A DNA stretch of 64,000 bases. It comes from Aporrectodea caliginosa (taxonomy: Eukaryota; Annelida; Clitellata; Crassiclitellata; Lumbricidae). Below the pieces are notes generated by a model, which saw only the letters and a program-made list of their open reading frames with translations, was not told the DNA's origin and ran no database searches. This document shows, in pieces, positions 57,855 through 64,000 of the stretch. The translations under genes were made by a program, and so were the position numbers. Position 1 is the first letter of the stretch; every line of letters starts with the position of its first letter. Location of the stretch: positions 568,501-632,500 of the forward strand of contig JACEVL010000480.1 in NCBI GenBank assembly GCA_020284085.1. Direction: 5' to 3'.

Positions 57855-59100
57855 ATGTGCTGCCAATATTCGCCATGCAGTCAGCCATCAGCCAACTGCA
57901 CGCCCAGAGACCACCGCGTGGAGGTTTTGGCAAAGGTCTCCGCAGCTCATTCATCTACAGCCTTGAAGCAACTAATTTCCAGTGTTATTTTAGTTCCAGC
58001 GTTAATTTCTATTCCTGTTCTTATTTTATTCCACTGTCGTCATTTCTGTTCTAGTTCCTCTTTATAAATAAATTTTGTTCTTGTTCTATTTCCACTTTCT
58101 ATCTGTAAAATTTTTTCGTTCCAGTTCCAGTCCCAGAAAATAAATATAGGCCTACTTCCACCTACAGTTCTCACAGAAATGTCTAACATGAACGATTAAT
58201 GTCTATCAGACTGTCACACAGAACAGTGTCATGACCTATTTATGAGATTAGTATATTATGGACAATGTGAATGCAACTGTTTATAAAAATTTCTTTTTCT
58301 ATTCCGTTCTCGTTCAAGAAAAATATTTAAATTCTTATTCCTATTCTATTCTCTTTCTAGACTTATTTTTTATTCCAGTTTTCGTTCCGTGGAACTAATT
58401 TAAAATAATTATTATTCTTATTCTATTATCATGCAGGAACTAAAATAACACTGCTATTAAATTTCATCATAATCGCCAATCTTGAGCAAAAAACCCGATA
58501 TACCCAATTTCATGAAATTGTAATTTTGAATTTTTCAATTTTCTGTTGGTGCAAAAGACAAACAGGGAAAGGGACAATAGTTATGTTAGAGAACACCAGG
58601 ACACAGAAAAGATGATGAGGATCTGGAGACGGATGCATCATGCAATATTGGATTATTTAACCAGCAACAAGGCAAAATATTAAACTAAGAATATCCAAGC
58701 AGCAAGAAGGACATATAACGAGACACAGAGAAAGAAACTGATATGGGAAGATGAAATTGATAGGAATGAAAAGACGGCAGAAGCTGACAACTAGGAAAAA
58801 GGTCTCTGGATACACTACAGGGTTATTTAAGTTTACTTTTAAGTTTCAGTCTTAGTATTATTTTAACTTTCCAAGATGCTGCTGTGAAGAAGCAAGCAAG
58901 AAACAGAGAAAAGCTAAAGTTCAGTTATGGACAAAGCATGGACAGGTTGCAAGAACATAGCAGACCAACCCCCCTTAAAAACTAAATAAATGTAAAATAA
59001 ACTAAATGGCTTCAAGCTGTAGAGGAATGAGCTACCCAAATGTAATAAAACGTATCAAGAGAAAAGGCGATGCATTTGGTCATCACCTTTCACCCACAAC
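57855..59100 (+). repeat. Interspersed element R, copy 2 (interrupted by a hAT-like element)
   Basis: Aligns with 45107-46400 on both sides of the insertion at 57980-58453. This copy lacks the LINE, so it gives the empty site for the LINE at 45594. The other copy gives the empty site for the hAT-like element. Confidence 0.65.
57980..58453. mobile_element. hAT-like MITE with CAGTGTTATTTTAG ends
   Basis: CAGTGTTATTTTAGTTCC at left is exactly inverted at right (GGAACTAAAATAACACTG). Left flank CTAATTTC and right flank containing TAAATTTC look like an imperfect 8-bp duplication, and the homologous site at 45215 has only one such block. The interior is rich in TTCTATTCC and TTCCAGTTCC, with no frame. 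Confidence 0.72.
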
Positions 59101-59110
59101 AACCACATAA

Positions 59111-59290
59111 AGATAGATTCAACGCTCAAAGTGAATCCAGTCCAGTGGCCACCCGCCCTTACATGCCGTTGCTAAGAAAATAGCCATGGCTGCCATCGGT
59201 ATTTCGGCGTTAGCAACTTCATTTTCTTAGCAATGGCATATAAGGGCGGGTGGCCACTGCACTCAATTTGAGCATTGAATCTATCTTTAT
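59111..59290. repeat. Foldback of two SINE B 3' ends
   Basis: About 75 bp (TAAAGATAGATTCAACGCTC through GCTAAGAAAAT) returns inverted after a ~50-bp spacer with a handful of mismatches. The arms contain the GGCCACC..CCCT..ATGCC..AAGAAAAT end of SINE family B, suggesting two inverted copies or an inverted duplication. Confidence 0.8.
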
Positions 59291-59444
59291 ATGATTCTAT
59301 CAGGACTAGTTTAAGAGACTGCACTTCTCTTCTTCAAATAATCAGATAATAATACATTTGTCTACAGATCCACCACAGATAATCCAACACAATTGAAGTA
59401 AACTTACACAGCAGTCTAACCTATACATGTAGATATATAGTTCT

Positions 59445-59920
59445 ACAAAACAAAAGTGAAAATAAAGCATGTTCTTGACACAAGAAACTTCCTCCGCAAA
59501 TAATCTGAAAGAATGGAATCACATTAAATTCTAACTTATATAAACTCACACAGTAAAATCTAACCTACAGCTCTACAAAACACCACAGTGAAAATTAAGC
59601 ATGTTCTTGACACAAGAAACTTCTTCCGCAAGTAATCTGAAAGAATGGAATCACATTAAATTTTGACTTATATAAACTCACACAGTAAAGTCTAACCTAC
59701 AATTCTAAAAAACACCAGTGAAAATAAAGCATGTTCTTGATACAAGAAACTTCTTCCGCAAGGAATCTGAAAGAATGGAATCACACTAAATTCTAACGTA
59801 TATAAACTCACACAGTAAAGTCTAACCTACAGTTCTACAAAACAAAAGTGAAAATTAAGCATGTTCTTGACCAAGAAACTTCTTCCGCAACTAATCTGAA
59901 AGAATAAAATCACGCATAAA
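59445..59920 (+). repeat. 125-bp tandem repeat, four units
   Basis: Each unit runs GTGAAAATAAAGCATGTTCT, GACACAAGAAACTTCTTCCG, AATCTGAAAGAATGGAATCA, TATATAAACTCACACAG, CTAACCTACA. The last unit abuts the 3' end of the minus-strand repeat-protein frame. Confidence 0.92.
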
Positions 59921-59922
59921 AC

Positions 59923-61992
59923 TCAAACCACGTAACTCTCAGAACCGCTCACCCGACTCCTTCCCCACACCCATCCACCCAACCTATCCAAACCTGCCGA
60001 AACCAAACCACTCAAACCACCCGACTCTGTTCCACTCATCTCCTGTTTCCGCTCTGCATCCAGCCCGTCCGAGACGGCTCTTTCGTGGACCATACTCTGG
60101 ACACGCTCAAGAACTTCCTCGATCTCTTCGTCTATGTCACCAATGGAGTCACTCGAATCATCAGAACGGTCCACCCACATCAAATCCTCCTTACGCATCC
60201 CTACCAAAACCTGCCTCATCTCGCACCCAACCTCAGCATCCCCTTCCTCAGCTGTACCCACGAAGTCCTCACCCTCTCCTGCACAAACAGGTGGACTGTC
60301 CAACTCATCTCCCTCAACCTCAGAATCCGACTCAACAGAATCACTCGTACTCACATCAACCACTTGTCCAGGCAACTCACCCTCCTCCACTTCCACAAAC
60401 TGTCTCACCTCGTCACCATTCTCATCATCTTCTGCTCGACACCTTCCAGAACAAAAACCTGAACCCTCGACATTCTTTCCATTCACAACAGAACTCCCAT
60501 CACATCCACCAGAAAGAGAACATTCACGCGCACCCTGCATCATACGACGGCCATCAGTACCAACACAACGCGCCCAGTCACCATTTCCACGCATCACAGC
60601 AGCACTACCATCCATTCCTCCACACAGCTCCCAGCCACCATTTCCACGCATCACAGCACCACTACCATCCATTCCTCCACACAGCTCCCAGACACCATTT
60701 CCACGCATCACAGCACCACCACCATCCGTTCATCCACACAGCTCCCAGACACCATTTCCACGCATCACAGCACCACCACCATCCATTCCTCCACACAGCT
60801 CCCAGACACCATTTCCACGCATCACAGCACCACCATCCATTCCTCCACACAGCTCCCAGCCACCATTTCCACGCATCACAGCACCACCACCATCCATTCC
60901 TTTACACAGCTCCCAGCTACCATATCCACGCATCACAGCAGCACCACCATCCATTCCTCCACACAGCTCCCAGACACCATTTCCACGCATCACAGCACCA
61001 CCACCACGATCCATTCCTTCACACAGCTCCCAGCCACCATTTCCACGCATCACAGCACCACCACCACCATCCATTCCTCCACACAGCTCCCAGCCACCAT
61101 TTCCACCCATCACAGCAGCACTACCATCCATTCCTCCACACAGCTCCCAGCCACCATTTCCACACATCACAGCAGCACTACCATCCGTTCCTCCACAAAA
61201 CCACCAGTCACCCTTTCCACGCATCACAGCACCACCACCACCATCCGTTCTTCCACACAGCTCCCAGCCACCATTTCCACGCATCACAACAGCACCACCA
61301 TCCTTTCCTCCACAAAGCCACCAGTCACCATTTCCACGCATCACAGCACCACCACCATCCGTTCCTCCACACAGCTCCCAGCCACCATTTCCACGCATCA
61401 CAGCAGCCCCACCATCCATTCCTCCACACAGCTCCCAGCCACCATTTCCACGCATCACAGCACCACCACCATCCGTTCCTCCACACAGCTCCCAGCCACC
61501 ATTTCCACGCATCACAGCAGCACCACCATCCATTCCTCCACACAGCTCCCAGAAACCATTTCCACGCATCACAACAGCACCACCATCCTTTCCTCCACAA
61601 AGCCACCAGTCACCATTTCCACGCATCACAGCACCACCATCACAAAGAGCCCATTTACCCTTGCCTTTCATCACCAGACTTCCACCCCATCCACCTGGAA
61701 GCGTCCATTCACCCTCACCATGCATCAAAAGTGAACCTCCATGGGTAGGGGCACATTCAAAAGCGAATGCAGCCGAAGCATCGATTGAACAAGCCCCGAC
61801 TGCATTCGCGGCGCTACCATCAAAAACCTCCTTCACCTGGCGGCAAACCTGAACCGGAGGGGGACGGCGGAAGTCTCGAAGACCGTCGTCCGAAGATCGA
61901 ACGTCAACCGCGTCCTCACCTTCCAACGGAACCTCCTCAGCATCGCAGGGCCGACCAGGGAAGAAACGACGTCCAGAAACTCCAGCGAACAT
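59923..61992 (-). CDS. Candidate repeat protein of unknown family, one in-frame stop
   Basis: I do not recognise this protein. From an ATG at 61992 the frame runs 690 codons to the stop at 59923, broken only by TGA at 60732-60730, where sister units have GGA (Gly). N-terminal ~100 residues: FAGVSGRRFFPGRPC, then acidic sequence. Middle: about 20 tandem units like VMRGNGGWELCGGMDGGGA. C-terminal ~190 residues: strongly acidic and Ser-rich (EEGELPGQVVDVSTSDS, GDIDEEIEEVLERVQSMVHE). Edge units are diverged in DNA but still keep MxGxGxWxL..GG (HGEGEWTLPGG, KGKGKWALC), which favours this strand as the coded one. Two CRE sites lie 150-200 bp upstream. Two plus-strand frames are also open through the array, so coding strand is inferred. 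It may be a pseudogene, a null allele or a base error. No signal peptide or membrane segment seen. Confidence 0.5.
60580..61690 (-). repeat. 57-60-bp minisatellite inside the repeat-protein frame
   Basis: Plus-strand unit CCATTTCCACGCATCACAGC then ACCACCACCATCC then A/GTTCCTCCACACAGCTCCCAG. Unit length varies by 3 bp (extra ACC triplets), so the frame is kept. A higher-order pair with CCACCAGTCACC (DWWLCGGK variant) appears twice. Confidence 0.93.
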
Positions 61993-62147
61993 CTCCTCTC
62001 GACAAGCTAACAAGCTCTGAAGAAAAGACACGAAAGTGCAATGAAAATTGCAGACAATTAAGTATTAAAATCTCCAAGAATCGTTAAACTCGAGCAAACC
62101 AAATCACACAAGAGATCAACAATGACAAGATATCAACAATGACGAGA

Positions 62148-62188
62148 TGACGTCACCGGAAGATCAACAGCTTTCGATAATGACGTCA
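62148..62188 (-). promoter_or_regulatory. Paired CRE palindromes, putative promoter of the minus-strand gene
   Basis: TGACGTCA occurs at 62148-62155 and again at 62181-62188, each followed by CCG on the plus strand. They lie 156-196 bp upstream of the minus-strand ATG at 61992. CREB/ATF factors bind this palindrome, and clustering close to a start is typical of promoters. A TTCTTCAG acceptor-like site also lies near 62018, so the leader may be spliced. Confidence 0.5.
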
Positions 62189-62440
62189 CCGTTTAATGAG
62201 CGCCGCGATAGTATTTTAAATGGCGTTATTTAAACGCCTCAATTATTTCTGATCTAACTGCAGCAATGATCACGATAATAATATAATGGCAATCTGATTA
62301 ACACCCGAAATAATATACAAATATTCATTCGAGGAAGCGAGTCTCCTCTGCCAGATTACAATTTTTCAAATTTTTATAGCGCTATAGTTCTAATGGCCGA
62401 TAGCTCGAAAGCCATTATTATTATATTCGTCTATTGGCAC

Positions 62441-63321
62441 TAGAGAGTGACATGGGGAGACAATCTCGTCCCCATCCCCGCCCCGCAACAAGTAAGTCTT
62501 CCCCATCCCGCCCCATCCCCGCAGGGTTTCTCCCCATCCCCGCCCCATCCTCACAGGTTTTCTTCCCATCCCCACCCCATCCCCGCAGGACGACATCACA
62601 TTCCCCGCAAAAAGTTTATACCAATTCAAATTTAAAAATAACATTTTTTAGCTTAAAATCTATTTGTATTACAGACTGCAATTATAGTCTGTTATTATCT
62701 TATCGACAGTTTGCATTAACCAAGTCCTGACTTTTTCTGACTAGAAGGCTTCAGGAAATAAGAAAATCTCCTTATCAGTTCTCAAGTTCTTAACATCACC
62801 CGGGTTTCTTGCCGGTGTCACGAAATAGAGTATCCCCCATACATCAGTAGGCCTATCCCCCTTAGCGAAATGGAGTTTTCTGTTTAATTTGCATTTTTGG
62901 CGGTTTCTAAGTTTATTCAGTCCTACTGTTTGGATTTATTGTACACATAACATTTTTAAATTGCGTATCTTTAGTAGGCTATGTACGTCGACCTGAAATC
63001 AAGTTATTTCGTTTTTAGTGATTTTGACTGGATTTTCGCCGAGGCTATCGTGATGCGTATACCGATGGGGGATAGAATGGTTTATCCCCCCCGGATACTC
63101 TAAACCGGTTTATTCCATCCGGGGATAAATTCATGGATAGTCCTAGGACGGATACTCTATTTCGTGATAGCGGCTCATTCCCCATTACCACGGTATTACC
63201 GCAATTGTTGTCCCCATTACCGCGGTATTACCGCAATTGTTGTCCCCATTACCGCGGGATTTACCGCGGTTACCGCGGTTACCGCGGTTTACCCGCGGGG
63301 AAATTCCCATGTCACTCTCTA
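62441..63321. mobile_element. 881-bp hAT MITE with TAGAGAGTGACATGGG ends
   Basis: The 16-bp inverted repeat is exact at both ends and the 8-bp duplication ATTGGCAC is exact (62433-62440 and 63322-63329). The left part is an array of CCCCATCCCCGC units. The right part is a CCCCATTACCGCGG array with ACCGCGGTT runs. There is no transposase frame. Confidence 0.92.
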
Positions 63322-63624
63322 ATTGGCACACAAAAAACAGCTGACACACCGCAACTGATTAGGCTACAGATAGTTCAAAGTTTCAAACGAATAATAGATT
63401 AAAAATAGGCCTAAAAGCAGTGTCAACAGGAAGGTTCAAAAGATGGAATTCGTGTGTGTATGTATGTATATTCGTTAATCTCCTAAACAACAGGCAAAAC
63501 GCTGTAGGTGAACAATAGCGGTTGACAGTATGTCTACTTATGGAGTTTATGAAAGGCAAGGGGATGGGCTAAGCTCCCCCACCCTCCATGAACCTACAGA
63601 CTTGACCGTGCGTCATTAACTGTC
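63322..63624. other. Intergenic, no recognised feature
   Basis: Short AT-rich interval between the hAT MITE and a LINE tail. Nothing supported. Confidence 0.45.
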
Positions 63625-63718
63625 CTTTTCAGCCGTGCTGAGGTCGGGAGCGCTTCTGAGTAGTAACCTTGAAGGGGCGCTCTATAAAACTTCGTAATGA
63701 ATGAATGAATGAATTAAT
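63625..63718 (+). mobile_element. Extreme 3' end of an L2/CR1-like LINE
   Basis: Reads LFSRAEVGSASE then stop, then CCTTGAAGGGGCGCTCTATA and GAATGAATGAAT. Only about 95 bp remain. Closest by eye to the 5690-6320 copy. Confidence 0.85.
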
Positions 63719-63815
63719 TAAGGTATAGTGATAAGGTGTAGATTAAACCACGGAATATCCTAACACTTTACTATATCTCATGCAATAGCCATCCCATCAT
63801 TTCTATAATTATCAG

Positions 63816-64000
63816 TTCCTGCCAGCACATGTGAGTCTGGTCGAAGTACACAGCAGCCGCAAGAAGTCAGAGAACTGCTAAAACTGCGGCATCAATTCGA
63901 GACTTCTTCGTTGTTACATGTACTTGGACAACGTGAATGCATTCATGATTCAGCACGCGCCAGCAACGGACGCAAGGAACCAGTACATTCAATCTGGTAC
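63816..64000 (+). CDS. Possible exon running off the window
   Basis: After an ATTATCAG acceptor-like site one frame stays open for 61 codons to the window end (PASTCESGRSTQQPQEVREL, then LKLRHQFETSSLLHVL). It is richer in GC than its surroundings. I recognise no family, and an open run of this length can occur by chance. Confidence 0.3.

Noticed and set aside
60134..61852. Plus-strand frames of 572 and 485 residues (HSSQPPFPRITAPPPSIP-type and HHHHPFLHTAPSHHF-type repeats)
   Set aside because: They are open because the repeat unit lacks stops in these frames. Outside the array their sequence is low-complexity, and the diverged edge units conserve the minus-strand motif instead.

Overview
This is nuclear DNA of an animal. 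Two conserved metazoan genes are split into many short GT-AG exons, and the rest is dense with LINEs, tRNA-derived SINEs, cut-and-paste transposons, minisatellites and microsatellites. One gene encodes a ciliary dynein subunit, so the animal has motile cilia. The repeats (L2/CR1-like LINEs with GAAT or ATACA tails, several SINE families, hAT and piggyBac-like elements, frequent TAGGCCTA) suggest a marine invertebrate. I cannot name the species.

Layout. Positions 1-8977 (+) carry the last eleven coding exons of PNKP, a DNA-end-healing kinase/phosphatase; its FHA domain and phosphatase nucleophile lie upstream of the window. Positions 9,000-26,000 have no complete gene. They hold LINE pieces, a hAT MITE, four copies of one exon resembling the ubiquitin-like region of USP7 (one split by a transposon), a decayed multi-copy gene on the minus strand, and a piggyBac-like element with a SINE nested in it. 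Positions 27,127-56,301 (+) are the complete 21-exon coding sequence of DNAI4/WDR78 (826 codons), the axonemal dynein intermediate chain related to IC138. An RFX X-box-like site lies about 0.9 kb upstream of its ATG. Its 12.2-kb intron 14 is almost entirely satellites, SINEs and LINEs, including an L2/CR1-like copy with an intact reverse transcriptase frame.

Positions 57,700-64,000 hold a repeated element, a foldback, a 125-bp tandem repeat and a candidate unrecognised minus-strand gene (61,992-59,923). That gene encodes about 20 tandem 19-residue Gly/Trp/Cys repeats, is interrupted by one in-frame stop, and is preceded by two CRE palindromes. A hAT MITE with perfect 8-bp duplications, a LINE tail and a possible exon at the edge follow.

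The two recognised genes have unrelated jobs (DNA repair and ciliary motility), and nothing suggests co-regulation. The most informative parts are transposons whose ends and target duplications can be read directly, two of them with an empty-site relative in the same window; the USP7-like exon array; the dimeric SINE; and the repeat-protein gene. Exon boundaries, phases and target duplications were worked out by eye. Family names come from recalled motifs, without any search.
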